Assembly: GCA_002967695.1 (NCBI GenBank)
Contig: PUHN01000003.1
Span: forward strand, 62,001 to 126,000
Reading direction: 5' to 3'
Origin: Rhodobacteraceae bacterium WD3A24
GTDB lineage: Bacteria > Pseudomonadota > Alphaproteobacteria > Rhodobacterales > Rhodobacteraceae
DNA: 64,000 bases
Positions 51,662 to 61,600 of this stretch are shown one piece after another (position 1 is the first letter of the stretch; every line of letters starts with the position of its first letter). A program made the translations under genes and the position numbers. A model generated the notes under the pieces. The model did not search any database, was not told the DNA's origin, and saw nothing but the letters and a program-made list of their open reading frames with translations.

Positions 51662-53253
51662 CCCAGGCGGCGGCCTTGACGCGGCGCCGGCGACTGCCGG
51701 CGTCGCGGCTGCTGTTTACCGCGCTCGCGCTCGGCGTGGGCGCGCTTTCCGTTCTGCCGCTGTTCTATCTGGTGATGCGGGCGCTCGAGGCCGAACCCGC
51801 GCAGGTCGTCGACCTGATCCTGCGTCCGCGCACCGGCTGGCTGTTGATCAACACCGCCGCGCTGACCCTCGGGGTGCTGGCGCTGACGACCCTGATCGCG
51901 CTGCCGCTGGCCTGGCTGGTCAGCCGCACCGATCTGCGCGGACGCCGGGCGGTCAATGTGCTGGCGGTGCTGCCGCTGGCGGTGCCCGGTTATGTCATGG
52001 CCTATGCCCTGATCGGGCTGTCGGGCGATTACGGCTTTCTCAGCGAGATTTTCGGCGTCACCCTTCCGCGCCCGCATGGCTGGCTCGGGGCAACGCTGGC
52101 GCTGAGCCTTTACACCTTTCCCTATCTCTATCTGAACCTGCGCGCCGCGTTGTCGGGGTTCGATGCAAGCCTCGAGGAAAGCGCCCGCGCGCTGGGGTCC
52201 ACCCCGCGCGAGGTCTTCACGCGCGTGACGCTGCCGCATCTTCTGCCGGCGCTGCTGGCGGGGTGGCTCGTCATCGGGCTCTACGTGATCGGCGATTTCG
52301 GTGCGGTGGCGCTGATGCGCTTCGATGTCTTCTCGCTGGTCATCTACACGCAGTATTCGGCCGCCTTCGACCGGGTCTATGCCTCGTGGCTGGCACTGAT
52401 CCTGATCGCCATCGCGCTATCGGTGGTGTGGTGGGAAAGCCGCCTGCGCGAGGGGGCGCATTACGCCCGCACCGGCTCGGGCGCGGGCGCGGGGCCGCAG
52501 CGCTTCACGCTGGGCGGTCGTGGGCAGATCCTGGGCTGGGCCTTCGTATCGCTCGTCGTCCTTGCTTCCATCGGATTGCCGGTCGCGGTGCTCTCGTTCT
52601 GGATGACGCGGGGCGAGTTGGCCTCCACCCTGCCCGATCTGATCGCCAGCTTTTTGCAATCGCTGTCGATCGCGGTGCCTTCTGCGGTTCTGGCAGCCCT
52701 CATGGCCATTCCGGTGGCGGTGCTCGCCGTGCGCTATCCCTCGCCGCTTTCCACGCTGGTCAACCGGCTGGCCTTTGTCGGCTATGCGGTGCCGCCGCTG
52801 GCCTTCGCGCTGGCCTTCGTGTTCTTCGCGCTGCAGGGCGCGCGGTTCCTGTATCAGACCCATCTGCTGCTGGTGGTGGTCTATGCGCTGGCCTTCCTCG
52901 CGCTTGCGCTCGGGCCGATCCGCTCGGCGCTCTATCAGGCGCGGCCATCGCTGGAGGAGGCCTCGCGCGCGCTCGGCCAGGGGCCTTTCGCGACCTTCCG
53001 GCGCGTGACGCTGCCGATGATCCGGCCCGGTGTGGTGGCGGGGATGGTGCTGGTCTTCGTCATCGCGATGAAAGAGCTGCCCATCGCCTTTCTGCTGGCT
53101 CCGGTCGGGTTCCGCCCCTTGGCAATCACCATGTTTTCGCGCACATCGGAAGGGCTGCTGATGGAGGCCGCGCCCTATGCAGGGGCGATCATCGCGTTTT
53201 CGGCCGTGTTCGTGGGCGTGGTGCTGCGCCACGATCGGAAGGCAGGAGGGTGA
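51658..53253 (+). CDS. Fe3+ ABC transporter permease (FbpB/SfuB-like)
   Basis: A 531-residue double-unit permease with about 12 helices. Each half carries an EAA loop that contacts the ATPase: EESARALGSTPREVFTRV near residue 176 and EEASRALGQGPFATFRRV near residue 437. The fused two-half design is standard for iron(III) importers of this class. The start is a GTG at 51658 overlapping the fbpA-like stop (GTGA). A basic N-terminus (LTRRRRLPASRLL) precedes the first helix. It forms the channel for Fe3+ delivered by the binding protein. Confidence 0.93.
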   Translation: MTQAAALTRRRRLPASRLLFTALALGVGALSVLPLFYLVMRALEAEPAQVVDLILRPRTGWLLINTAALTLGVLALTTLIALPLAWLVSRTDLRGRRAVNVLAVLPLAVPGYVMAYALIGLSGDYGFLSEIFGVTLPRPHGWLGATLALSLYTFPYLYLNLRAALSGFDASLEESARALGSTPREVFTRVTLPHLLPALLAGWLVIGLYVIGDFGAVALMRFDVFSLVIYTQYSAAFDRVYASWLALILIAIALSVVWWESRLREGAHYARTGSGAGAGPQRFTLGGRGQILGWAFVSLVVLASIGLPVAVLSFWMTRGELASTLPDLIASFLQSLSIAVPSAVLAALMAIPVAVLAVRYPSPLSTLVNRLAFVGYAVPPLAFALAFVFFALQGARFLYQTHLLLVVVYALAFLALALGPIRSALYQARPSLEEASRALGQGPFATFRRVTLPMIRPGVVAGMVLVFVIAMKELPIAFLLAPVGFRPLAITMFSRTSEGLLMEAAPYAGAIIAFSAVFVGVVLRHDRKAGG

Positions 53254-53255
53254 AG

Positions 53256-54344
53256 GTGAACGAACTGCCCAAATCCGTGGGCTTCAAGATGCCCGCCGAG
53301 GCATCGCCCCTAGGTTTTCGCCAGATCCCACAGAAGGTGCTTCTGGAGGTCGAGGGGCTGCGCCGCCATTTCGACGAGGGCGATGCGGCCGCTGTCGAGC
53401 GCGTGAGCTTCGCCATGGGAGAGGGCGAGTTGCTGGCCCTTCTCGGACCCTCCGGCTGCGGCAAGACCACCACCCTGCGCATGATCGGCGGATTCGAGCG
53501 GCCCGACGCCGGCACCATTCGCCTGCGCGGGCGCGACATCACCGACCTGCCCCCCGAAAAGCGCGGCATCGGCTTCGTCTTTCAGGACTACGCGTTGTTT
53601 CCGCATCTCGACGTCCTCGAAAACGTGAAATTCGGCCTGCGCGGACTGGGGCGCGCCGCCGCCGAGGCGCGCGCACACGAGATGCTGCGGCTGGTCGGGC
53701 TGGAGGGGCTCGGCGCGCGCCGCCCGCACGAGCTTTCGGGCGGCCAGCAGCAGCGTGTGGCGCTGGCGCGCACGCTCGCGGTGGCCCCGCCGCTGGTGCT
53801 GCTGGACGAACCCTTCTCCAACCTCGACGCCGCCATGCGCGTCGAGACCCGGCAAGAGGTACGCAAGCTGCTCAAGCGGGCCGGCTCGGCGGCGATCCTG
53901 GTGACCCACGATCAGGAAGAGGCACTGGCCCTGGCCGACCGTATCGCGGTGATCGAGGCGGGGCGCGTCGTCCAGATCGGCACGCCCGACGAGATCTATC
54001 TCAACCCGGTCAGCGCCTTCGTGGCGAGCTTCATCGGGCGCTCCAACATCGTGCCGGGCACCGCGAACGGGATGGATGCCGACACCGCCTTCGGCCGGCT
54101 GCCGCTGTCGCGGGCCGCCAACGGCAAGGTCAGCATCGCCGTGCGCCCCGAGCAGATCATGCTTGAACCCGACCCGAACGGACCCGCCGCCGTGGTCGGC
54201 CGCGAATTCCGCGGCCACGACCAGCTTTACTGGGTGCAGGAGGGGGAGCGCTGCATGCTCGTGATCTCGGGCCCCGGCGCGCAGATCGATGTCGGCCAGC
54301 GGGTGCGCCTGCGCATTTGCGACTGCGTGGTGCCGCTGAACTGA
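53256..54344 (+). CDS. Fe3+ ABC transporter ATP-binding protein (FbpC-like)
   Basis: A 362-residue ABC ATPase. Walker A is GPSGCGKTT, the Q-loop FVFQDYALFPHLDVLENV, the signature LSGGQQQRVALARTLA, Walker B LVLLDEPFSNLD and the switch histidine VTHDQEEAL. The C-terminal 120 residues form a TOBE-type regulatory domain (VSIAVRPEQIMLEPDPNG). The GTG at 53256 has GGAGG six bases upstream; a GTG at 53250, overlapping the previous stop, is an alternative adding two residues. About 25 residues precede the usual family start (VLLEVEGLRRHF), so initiation could be even later. A bidirectional terminator follows. Confidence 0.92.
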   Translation: MNELPKSVGFKMPAEASPLGFRQIPQKVLLEVEGLRRHFDEGDAAAVERVSFAMGEGELLALLGPSGCGKTTTLRMIGGFERPDAGTIRLRGRDITDLPPEKRGIGFVFQDYALFPHLDVLENVKFGLRGLGRAAAEARAHEMLRLVGLEGLGARRPHELSGGQQQRVALARTLAVAPPLVLLDEPFSNLDAAMRVETRQEVRKLLKRAGSAAILVTHDQEEALALADRIAVIEAGRVVQIGTPDEIYLNPVSAFVASFIGRSNIVPGTANGMDADTAFGRLPLSRAANGKVSIAVRPEQIMLEPDPNGPAAVVGREFRGHDQLYWVQEGERCMLVISGPGAQIDVGQRVRLRICDCVVPLN

Positions 54345-54393
54345 GCGGGCCCGAACGGCCGCGCTACAATGCGCACAGGATGAGACCGTAGCG

Positions 54394-54423
54394 AAAAAGC
54401 CCGGCCGTATGGGCCGGGCTTTC
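54394..54423. terminator. Bidirectional rho-independent terminator
   Basis: Stem AAGCCCGGCC/GGCCGGGCTT around GTATG, with T-run on the plus side and A-run on the other. It serves the Fe3+ transporter operon and the converging outer-membrane barrel gene. Confidence 0.88.
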
Positions 54424-54445
54424 GCGTATCGTTCCGCTGCGGCGC

Positions 54446-55201
54446 TCAGAAGCGGAAGGCGACGCCCGCGCGAATTTCGTGCGTATCCATCTCGACATCG
54501 GTGCCGGAGCCGTCGAAGTCCTCTTCTTCGCCGAAATCCGAGTAACGGTAGTCGATCCGGCCGACCATCCGGTCGGTAAAGGCGTGCTCGACGCCCGCAC
54601 CGATGGTCCAGCCGTTCAGCGTGTCGGACCAATCGGCAACCGAACCTGCCTTGGGTTCGAAAACCTCGAGGTTCAGGCTTGCCCAGGCGACGCCGGCCGC
54701 ACCATAGAACAGGGTACGATCCATCGCATAGCCGAGCCTTCCGCGAATTGCGGCCGTGTCGGTGATCTCGCTTTCGAGGGTATAGGGAGTCGGGCTCCCG
54801 CCCGAGTAGGTGATGTCGTCTTCGCCGTCGGCGTGCGACCAGTTATACTCGGCTTCCACGCCAAACACCGTGTTGCCGGAACTGTGGAAGTTGTAGCCGC
54901 CATAGATGCCGCCGACGAAACCATCGGCATCGGGCGACGCGGAATAGCCGCCGCCCCCATTGATCTCTGCCGATATGCTTTCTCCGTTCATCATCTCTTC
55001 GGGTCTGGAGTCACTCCAGTCGACATTGCCGTCGAGCATCCCGATCTGCACACCGGCATAGGGGCCGGTCCAGGTGAAGGCGGGCGGCGGGGCCGGCTGG
55101 GCCACCGGCGGCTCGACCGGGGCGGGCGCGGGGCCGCTGGCCATCGCCGTTGTTGCGGCGAAAAGGGCGGTGGCGGTTGTGGAGAAGACTAGTATACGCA
55201 T
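54446..55201 (-). CDS. Outer-membrane beta-barrel protein, tandem copy 1
   Basis: A 251-residue OmpA-like/Omp25-type 8-stranded barrel. The signal peptide is about residues 1-22 (ending TTAMA). A proline-rich linker follows, PAPAPVEPPVAQPAPPPAF, then the barrel: WTGPYAGVQIGML, FVGGIYGGYNFHSSGN, FGVEAEYNWSHADG, IRGRLGYAMDRTLFYGAAG, MVGRIDYRYSDFG and the terminal IRAGVAFRF. The final F-R-F is the Bam recognition end. It is almost identical to copy 3 (56265-57014) except in loop segments. A terminator lies downstream at 54394. Function is unproven; structural or surface interaction roles are usual. Confidence 0.9.
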   Translation of the reverse strand: MRILVFSTTATALFAATTAMASGPAPAPVEPPVAQPAPPPAFTWTGPYAGVQIGMLDGNVDWSDSRPEEMMNGESISAEINGGGGYSASPDADGFVGGIYGGYNFHSSGNTVFGVEAEYNWSHADGEDDITYSGGSPTPYTLESEITDTAAIRGRLGYAMDRTLFYGAAGVAWASLNLEVFEPKAGSVADWSDTLNGWTIGAGVEHAFTDRMVGRIDYRYSDFGEEEDFDGSGTDVEMDTHEIRAGVAFRF

Positions 55202-55324
55202 CTGAACGGCCTCTTACTGATGGTCAGAATATTTGCTACCATGAAGGCCACAACACCACCAGACAACTTGAAGGCGCGGCTGGCGCCACCTCGGGATCGT
55301 TGCCTTCCTGCCACTGCACAACGA

Positions 55325-55350
55325 AAAGCCCGGCCGCAAGGCCGGGCTTT
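55325..55350 (-). terminator. Rho-independent terminator of barrel copy 2
   Basis: AAAGCCCGGCC and GGCCGGGCTTT form an 11-bp stem with a GCAA loop, 24 bp past the copy 2 stop; the minus strand continues TTTTCG. Confidence 0.87.
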
Positions 55351-55373
55351 CGCGTGTCGTTCAACTGTCGCGC

Positions 55374-56090
55374 TCAGAAGCGGAAGGCAACGCCCGCGCG
55401 GATCTCGTGGGTGTCGAAGTCTATATCGGCGGTGTAGTTTTCGTCGAGATCGTAGGTCTCGTCGCCGAAATCCGAGTAGCGGTAGTCGAGCCGGCCCACC
55501 ATCCGGTCGGTAAAGGCGTGTTCGACGCCCGCGCCGATGGTCCAGCCGGTGCGGCTGTCGGAGATCTCGCTGTTGGCGACGAGGCTGTCATCGCTGTTGT
55601 AGGCCGCCGAATCGAAATCGGCATAGGCGATGCCGGCGGCACCGTAGAAGAGGGTCCGATCCATGGCATAGCCGACGCGCCCGCGCAGGGCTGCTGTGCT
55701 GAAGATTTCAGCCTCGGTATAGGAGCCGAAACCGGACTCCTCGTCGACGTCGGAGCCGTCGGCATGGGACCAGTTGTACTCGCCCTCGATGCCGTAGACA
55801 ACGTTACCGGCACCTTGCCAATTATAGCCGCCATAGATCCCGCCGACGAAACCTTCGGGGTCAGGGTTCGTCTCCGGTGTGGTGAACCCGTAGTATTCGG
55901 TTTGCCGATCGAAGTTGCTGTTGAGCATGCCCAGCTGAATACCGGCATAGGGGCCGGTCCAGTTGAAGGCGGGCGGCGGGGCCGGCTGGGCAACGGGCGG
56001 CTCGACCGGGGCGGGGGCGGGGCCGCTGGCCATCGCCGTTGTCGCGGCGAAAAGGGCAGTGGCCGTGGTGGCGAAGAGAATTTGACGCAT
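55374..56090 (-). CDS. Outer-membrane beta-barrel protein, tandem copy 2
   Basis: A 238-residue paralogue of the flanking copies. The leader and proline-rich linker are nearly those of copy 1 (TTATALFAATTAMASGPAPA). The barrel strands are conserved (GYAMDRTLFYGAAGIAYA, MVGRLDYRYSDFGDE, IRAGVAFRF), but the connecting regions differ throughout, for example NSNFDRQTEYYGFTTPETNP and GSDVDEESGFGSYTEAE. The ATG at 56090 is chosen; the open frame upstream enters the intergenic region. It has its own terminator and a 174-bp upstream gap, so it is probably transcribed separately. Confidence 0.9.
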   Translation of the reverse strand: MRQILFATTATALFAATTAMASGPAPAPVEPPVAQPAPPPAFNWTGPYAGIQLGMLNSNFDRQTEYYGFTTPETNPDPEGFVGGIYGGYNWQGAGNVVYGIEGEYNWSHADGSDVDEESGFGSYTEAEIFSTAALRGRVGYAMDRTLFYGAAGIAYADFDSAAYNSDDSLVANSEISDSRTGWTIGAGVEHAFTDRMVGRLDYRYSDFGDETYDLDENYTADIDFDTHEIRAGVAFRF

Positions 56091-56213
56091 CTGAATAGCC
56101 TCATACTGATTGTTAGAATTTTGTTTACCATGGGCGCCGGAACCCCGCCAGACAACACGATGCGTCCGCGCCGCAAGCCGCGCGATTGTTGCATTCCCGC
56201 CACTAGGCAAGAA

Positions 56214-56241
56214 AAAACCCGGCCCTAAAGGGCCGGGTTTT
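56214..56241 (-). terminator. Rho-independent terminator of barrel copy 3
   Basis: A 12-bp stem, AAAACCCGGCCC with GGGCCGGGTTTT and loop TAAA; on the minus strand it continues TTTTTTC. It is 24 bp past the copy 3 stop. Confidence 0.9.
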
Positions 56242-56264
56242 CGAGTGTCGCGTGGGTGCCGCGC

Positions 56265-57014
56265 TCAGAAGCGGAAGGCGACGCCCGCGCGGATCTCGTG
56301 GGTATCCATCTCGACATCGGTGCCGGAGCCGTCGAAGTCCTCTTCTTCGCCGAAATCCGAGTAACGATAGTCGATCCGGCCGACCATCCGGTCGGTAAAG
56401 GCATGCTCGACGCCCGCACCGATAGTCCAGCCGTTCAGCGTGTCGGACCAATCCTCAAGCGAGCCACCCCTGGAATCGAACACTTCGAGGTTCAGGCTTG
56501 CCCAGGCGACGCCGGCCGCACCATAGAACAGGGTGCGATCCATCGCATAGCCGAGCCTTCCGCGAATTGCGGCCGTGTCGGTGATCTCGCTTTCGAGGGT
56601 ATAGGGAGTCGGGCTCCCGCCCGAGTAGGTGATGTCGTCTTCGCCGTCGGCGTGCGACCAGTTATACTCGGCTTCCACGCCAAACACCGTGTTGCCGGAA
56701 CTGTGGAAGTTGTAGCCGCCATAGATGCCGCCGACGAAACCATCGGCATCGGGCGACGCGGAATAGCCGCCGCCGCCACCATTCGTCACCGTCGGTGTCA
56801 CCATGGGTTCTTCGGACCCAGGATCATTCCAGTCGATATTGCCGTCGAGCATCCCGATCTGCACACCGGCATATGGGCCGGTCCAGGTGAAGGCGGGCGG
56901 CGGGGCCGGCTGAGCCACCGGCGGCTCGACCGGGGCAGGCGCGGGGCCGCTGGCCATCGCGGCGGTGCCGGCAACCGCTGCGGCGGCGGTGGTGGTGATG
57001 AGCAGTCTACGCAT
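56265..57014 (-). CDS. Outer-membrane beta-barrel protein, tandem copy 3
   Basis: A 249-residue barrel. The signal peptide (MRRLLITTTAAAAVAGTAAMA) differs from copies 1 and 2, but the linker and strands match copy 1 residue for residue across long stretches (for example FGVEAEYNWSHADGEDDITY). The differences are confined to two short segments: IDWNDPGSEEPMVTPTVTN in the first loop and FDSRGGSLEDW in a later one. By eye the DNA of 56486-56774 matches 54667-54955 with a single substitution. The start at 57014 follows AAGAGGTG. It is divergent from the H-NS-like gene. Confidence 0.9.
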   Translation of the reverse strand: MRRLLITTTAAAAVAGTAAMASGPAPAPVEPPVAQPAPPPAFTWTGPYAGVQIGMLDGNIDWNDPGSEEPMVTPTVTNGGGGGYSASPDADGFVGGIYGGYNFHSSGNTVFGVEAEYNWSHADGEDDITYSGGSPTPYTLESEITDTAAIRGRLGYAMDRTLFYGAAGVAWASLNLEVFDSRGGSLEDWSDTLNGWTIGAGVEHAFTDRMVGRIDYRYSDFGEEEDFDGSGTDVEMDTHEIRAGVAFRF

Positions 57015-57295
57015 GAGTTTGCACCTCTTAAATTTGGGTTCTCCTCTGCTTAGCACTTTCGCAGCGGCCTGTGCAGGTCAAGGGGCACGCGGCGGCAGAA
57101 TCCGGCCGGTTGTTGCGCCATGGTCACGGCCCGGGCGGCCCCCGTCCACTGCCGGGCGCGCGGACCTCGCGGCTTCCGCTCGCATTCCGCCAGCGTTCCC
57201 GGACATTCGCTGCACAATTCCTGGGGCACATTCCTCTTGCACTTCATTCTCAATTCCGGCATCAAGCCGGCACTTTTTGAAACGGGACGAACACA

Positions 57296-57613
57296 ATGGC
57301 CGAAATCGACCTGAACGAACTTTCCCTCGACGAGTTGAAGAAACTTCAGAAGGACGTCGCGAAAGCGATCGATAATTTCGAGGAGCGCAAGCGGCAGGAA
57401 ACCCTGGCCGAACTCGAGGCGATCGCGAAACAAAAGGGATTTACCCTTTCCGAACTCACCGGCGCGCAATCGCGGCGCAAACGCAAGCAGGCCGCGCCGA
57501 AATACGTGCATCCGCAGGATCCGAGCCGGACATGGTCGGGGCGGGGGCGCCGTCCGCGGTGGGTCAACGAGGCGCTCGAGTCGGGCAAGACACTGGACGA
57601 TCTCGCGATTTGA
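57296..57613 (+). CDS. H-NS family histone-like protein (HvrA-like)
   Basis: A 105-residue nucleoid protein. Residues 1-60 form a coiled-coil oligomerisation region (LSLDELKKLQKDVAKAIDNF, EERKRQETLAELEAIAKQKG). Residues 70-95 hold the H-NS-type AT-hook-like DNA-binding motif: KYVHPQDPSRTWSGRGRRPR followed by WVNEALESG. HvrA of Rhodobacter capsulatus, a relative, regulates photosynthesis and nitrogen-fixation genes. The 281-bp gap before it, shared with barrel copy 3, should hold divergent promoters; I see no clear terminator or operator there. Probably a global silencer of AT-rich DNA. Confidence 0.92.
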   Translation: MAEIDLNELSLDELKKLQKDVAKAIDNFEERKRQETLAELEAIAKQKGFTLSELTGAQSRRKRKQAAPKYVHPQDPSRTWSGRGRRPRWVNEALESGKTLDDLAI

Positions 57614-57707
57614 TCTGTCGCGCCCCTGGCGGCCATTGCGCTGCCTCCATCGCGCAACTGACATGCCGCGGCGCGGCGCATTGCGCCATCCGCGCGACGA
57701 GTCGTGA

Positions 57708-58559
57708 ATGAGACCGCTCCCCGCCATTCGGGAACTGTGGCGCATCTCCGCTGCCCGCGATCTGAGTTTGATCGCTGCGGGGGTGGCCTTTTTCGCGCTG
57801 CTGGCGATTTTTCCGGCCGTGGCGGCGGTGATCGCCCTCTGGGGTTTCTGGGCCGATCCGGTCGTGGTTCAGCAGCAGCTTCAACTCCTGCGGGAATTCG
57901 TTCCGCCAGAGGCCTTCGCCCTGCTTGAGACGCAAATCGAGCGGCTGGTGGGGACGAATGAGCGGGGGTTGGGCGTGGCCTCCCTCGTGTCGCTGGCGGT
58001 GGCGCTATGGTCTGCGCGGCTCGGCGTGGCAGCCGTGATCCGGGGCATGAACGCGATCATGGGTGGCGCGCAGCGCGGCGGCGTTCGCCATATCGTGATC
58101 GCGCTGGCGCTGACGGTGCTCCTGATGGCGGTGGCGATCGTCGCGCTCGCGGCGATCCTGATTCTGCCGGTCGTCCTGGCCTTCATGCCCCTCGGCCCGC
58201 TGGCGGAGAGCACCATTGTCGCCGCCAAATGGGGCGTCGCGGTGGGCACCGTGGTCGTCGGGCTCGCCATCCTCTACCGCTTCGGGCCAAATCTTCCCGG
58301 CCGGCGCACGCGCTGGCTGTCGCCGGGGCTGGGCCTGGCCGTCGCCCTCTGGGCGGCGGCTTCGGTGGCGCTGTCGCGGTTTCTGGCCAATTTCGGCAAT
58401 TACAACGAGGTCTATGGCTCCATCGGCGCGGTCATCGCGCTGCTGGTGTGGTTTTACATCAGTGCCTATGCGGTGCTTCTGGGGGCCGCGTTCAATCGCG
58501 TTCTGCGCGATTCAGCGATGCCGCCGGCATCGGACGAGGCCTCCGAGGCTCTCAATTGA
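57708..58559 (+). CDS. YihY/BrkB-family inner-membrane protein
   Basis: A 283-residue membrane protein with six predicted helices, starting at DLSLIAAGVAFFALLAIFPAV, which is characteristic of the family. Further landmarks are ALWSARLGVAAVIRGMNAIM, the NYNEVYGSIGAVIALLVWFYIS motif near residue 225 (in two parts) and LLGAAFNRVL at the end. The family was once called RNase BN by mistake; its true role is unknown, possibly transport or envelope integrity. The ATG at 57708 lies 94 bp after the H-NS gene and may share its transcript. It converges on tamB with 72 bp between stops. Confidence 0.9.
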   Translation: MRPLPAIRELWRISAARDLSLIAAGVAFFALLAIFPAVAAVIALWGFWADPVVVQQQLQLLREFVPPEAFALLETQIERLVGTNERGLGVASLVSLAVALWSARLGVAAVIRGMNAIMGGAQRGGVRHIVIALALTVLLMAVAIVALAAILILPVVLAFMPLGPLAESTIVAAKWGVAVGTVVVGLAILYRFGPNLPGRRTRWLSPGLGLAVALWAAASVALSRFLANFGNYNEVYGSIGAVIALLVWFYISAYAVLLGAAFNRVLRDSAMPPASDEASEALN

Positions 58560-58631
58560 CATGGCAGACGGCACCTGCGTGACGGGACGCGGGCGAAGGC
58601 GGACGATCCGCGCTGCCGCTGAAAGCCCCCC

Positions 58632-61600
58632 TCAGTAATCGCGCTCGAAGTAGAGGCCGAGCCCGGTGTGTCCGTCGGAGGTCGCGCGCCCGCGGATCGT
58701 GACCGAGGAGGAGATGTCGAGGTTGATCGTGACCTCGCTGCGCCCCTCGGAATCCACGGCAATATCGCTGTAGACATTTTCGGTGATGTAGCGGCCCGCG
58801 CGCAGCGTCGCGCCACCATTTTCGCCCGCGGTCACGTCGAGATCATCGAGCCCGAAATTCTGCCGCAGATTGTCCACCAGCCCGTTTCCGCCCCGCCCGC
58901 TGAGCGTGGCGATGGCCGAGGCGAGCTGGGCGGCCTGGAAGGGTGAAAGCTCGGTGAGATTCTCGCCGAAGATCAGCCGCGAGACGACCTCTTCCTCGGG
59001 CAGCTCGGGCACGGACTCGAAGCGGATTTGCGGCTCGGTCGCGACTCCTTCGATGATCACCCGCGCGGTGAGGCCGCCGGTGTCGGTATTGGCCACGAGC
59101 CGGATGACGGGGACGAAGCGCCCCTGAAGGGTCGCAAACCCCTCATTGAGGGTGAAGCGATTGCCCAGCAGATCGAACCGGCCCCGGATCAGCCCGAATT
59201 CACCGGCAGGGATGACGTCGGCGGTGTCGCCGCGCAGTTGGAGCGTTCCGCCGAGTTCGGCGTCGAGGCCGCGCCCGCGCACGAATATGCGGTTGGGCGC
59301 CTCTAGGGTGACGTCGAGCCGAAACGGCGGGCCGTTTCGCCGACGCTCTCCACCGTCGAGAATGCCGGCACGGTCGCGCGTGGCGCGGGCGGCGCCGGAT
59401 TCGTTGACGTGATGCAGCCCGTCGGGAACATGGCCGTTATCGCCGAAATTCGCGGTTGGAATGCGCAGCTCCGCCTCCTGCAGGCGCAGCGTCCCGCTTA
59501 TGAGGGCCCCGTCGCGCAGCGGGCCGTCTATGCCCAGCCGGCCGGAGAGGCGCGCCTCGTAAAGGCGCGGATCGGCCACGCGGGCATTCTGGGCCGTCAC
59601 CTCCAGCGCGGCCGGCAGGCCGGGGGCGAGGGTGATCGGCCCCGAGAGCGAAAAGCGCCCGCCCTGAGCGACCTCGCCGGCGACGTCGACCTCGGCGCGA
59701 CCGCCGGCGAGATCGGCGCTTGCGGTCACGTTCTCAAGGGTGATGTTCTGACGCGGCTCGACGATACGCGCGCCCGAGGTGCTCGCCCGCCCCGAAACGG
59801 ACGAGAGCTGCAACGGCCCGTTCACGGCGATGTCGAATTCCGCGGGGCCCTCGATCGTCGTCGGTTCGAGCATCAGCCCGAGCACGGCAAGTTCCCCGCG
59901 CCCCGTGAGGCGAAGGTCGGCGATCAGGTCGCGGGTGAGTCCGCCCTGCACCGAAAGCGCGATATCGGCCGGGCCACTGCCCGACAGGTCGAGCCCGTAT
60001 TCGGACCCGTTCCGGCTGATGCGGCCCGACACCTCGACGGGGCCGGAGAAATCGGGCGCGAGCACGGCGATGTCGTTGATGCGGGCGCTCACAGAAAGGT
60101 CCGGCTGGACGATGGCGCCGGGGTCGGCGTCGGCCACGCTCTGCGCGCTCACCTCGAGGCGCTCGTTTTCGAGGCCGAGACGGTCCAGTCTGATTTCGCC
60201 ATCCTCGGCCTGGGCACGCACCGAAAGGGTGGTGCGGCCGCGCAGCAGGCGGTCGGCATGCGGATCGTCCACCGCCAGCCCTTCGCCCGTGGCGTCGAGT
60301 GAAATCCGGCGCCGCGCGCCGTCCTCCGACAAGGTCGCCTGTGCCGACAGGCCCCCAGACAGGCGCGGGTGCAACCGCGAAAGATCGGCCAGCGACACGG
60401 CTCCCTCAAGCCGGCTCGCGCCCTGTTCCAGCCGGCCGTCGAGCCGGGCTGAAATCCCTGCCCCGTCGAGGGCGGCGCGCTCCACCCGCAGTCCCGCGCC
60501 ATCCTGCCGGCCCCGCAGCGCCAGCGTCGTCTCCCTGATTAAGAGGCCGTCCAGCGGGGCGATCCCGGTCGAAAGCGCCTCCGCCCGCGCCTGCAGGCTG
60601 ATCTCATGACCACCGGCTGGGCCGGAAAGATGGGCGTCGGCCGTCAGCGCCCCGCCATAGCCGTCACCTAGGACCGCGAGATCCGAGAAATCGAGCCGCG
60701 CGGTCAGCGCATTGCGCTCGCTCGAAAACTGACCGAAGGCGTCGAGATCGAGCGTACGCGCATCGACGGTCAGGCTGCGCAGGGCAGTGCCCTCGGTATC
60801 GCGGCGCGCCGAGACGAAGATTTCGCTGCGCCCGGCCAGCAGGCGGTCGGCCTGCGGCTGATCGATGGCGAGGTCGCGCCCTGTCAGCCTGGCATTGCCG
60901 TCGAAGGCGCCCGTCAGCGGGGCAAAGCGGCCCTCCAGCCGCCCCTCCAGCGCGCCGGACAGCGGCCGGCCGGCCAGATCGGACAGCCGGGCGAGATCGG
61001 CCAGTTGGCCCTCGACCGTGCCGTCGAAGCCGCGCATGTCGATCCGCCCGTTCGCGGCGAGGCCGTAATTCTCGCCCGACAGCGTCAGCGCGCCCAGACG
61101 CAGCGGCGCGCCCTGCCGCCAGTCGAGATCGGCGGTGCCGCGCACCGCCCCGCCAAGGGCGCGCGCAAGGGCCGGGTCATCAGGGGCGAGCCCCTCGGCC
61201 CCGAAAACGAGTTGGGCTAACACGCGCGCGCCCTCCGGCTGCACCCCGGTGGCCGCGGGCCCGACGATCTGGCCGCTGCCGGTCAACCGCAGGGTCTCGA
61301 TGCTCATGCCCGGGCTGCGAACCTCGCGCGCGGTGATGTCGGCGTTCCAGTCCTCACCACGATCGGCGTCGAAATTCAGCGCGAGGGCCGCGCGGCGCAG
61401 GGTCGTCCCGCCAGCACCCGGCAACGCCACGGCACCGCCCTCGGGGCTCTCGATCCGGCCGTCGAGGTCGATAAGCTTCGGAAGCCCGCCGGCGGCAAGC
61501 TCCACCCGCCCGCCAAGTGACAGTGCACTCGCCGAAAGCGAGAGTTCGGAAAGCTCCATCCGCCCGTCGGCATAGCTCGCCCCCGAGGTGACGAGCCGCG

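Noticed and set aside
52263-53249. Long plus-strand frame fused upstream of the FbpC-like ATPase
   Set aside because: This part lies out of frame within the permease gene, which has proper membrane segments; the ATPase starts near 53256.
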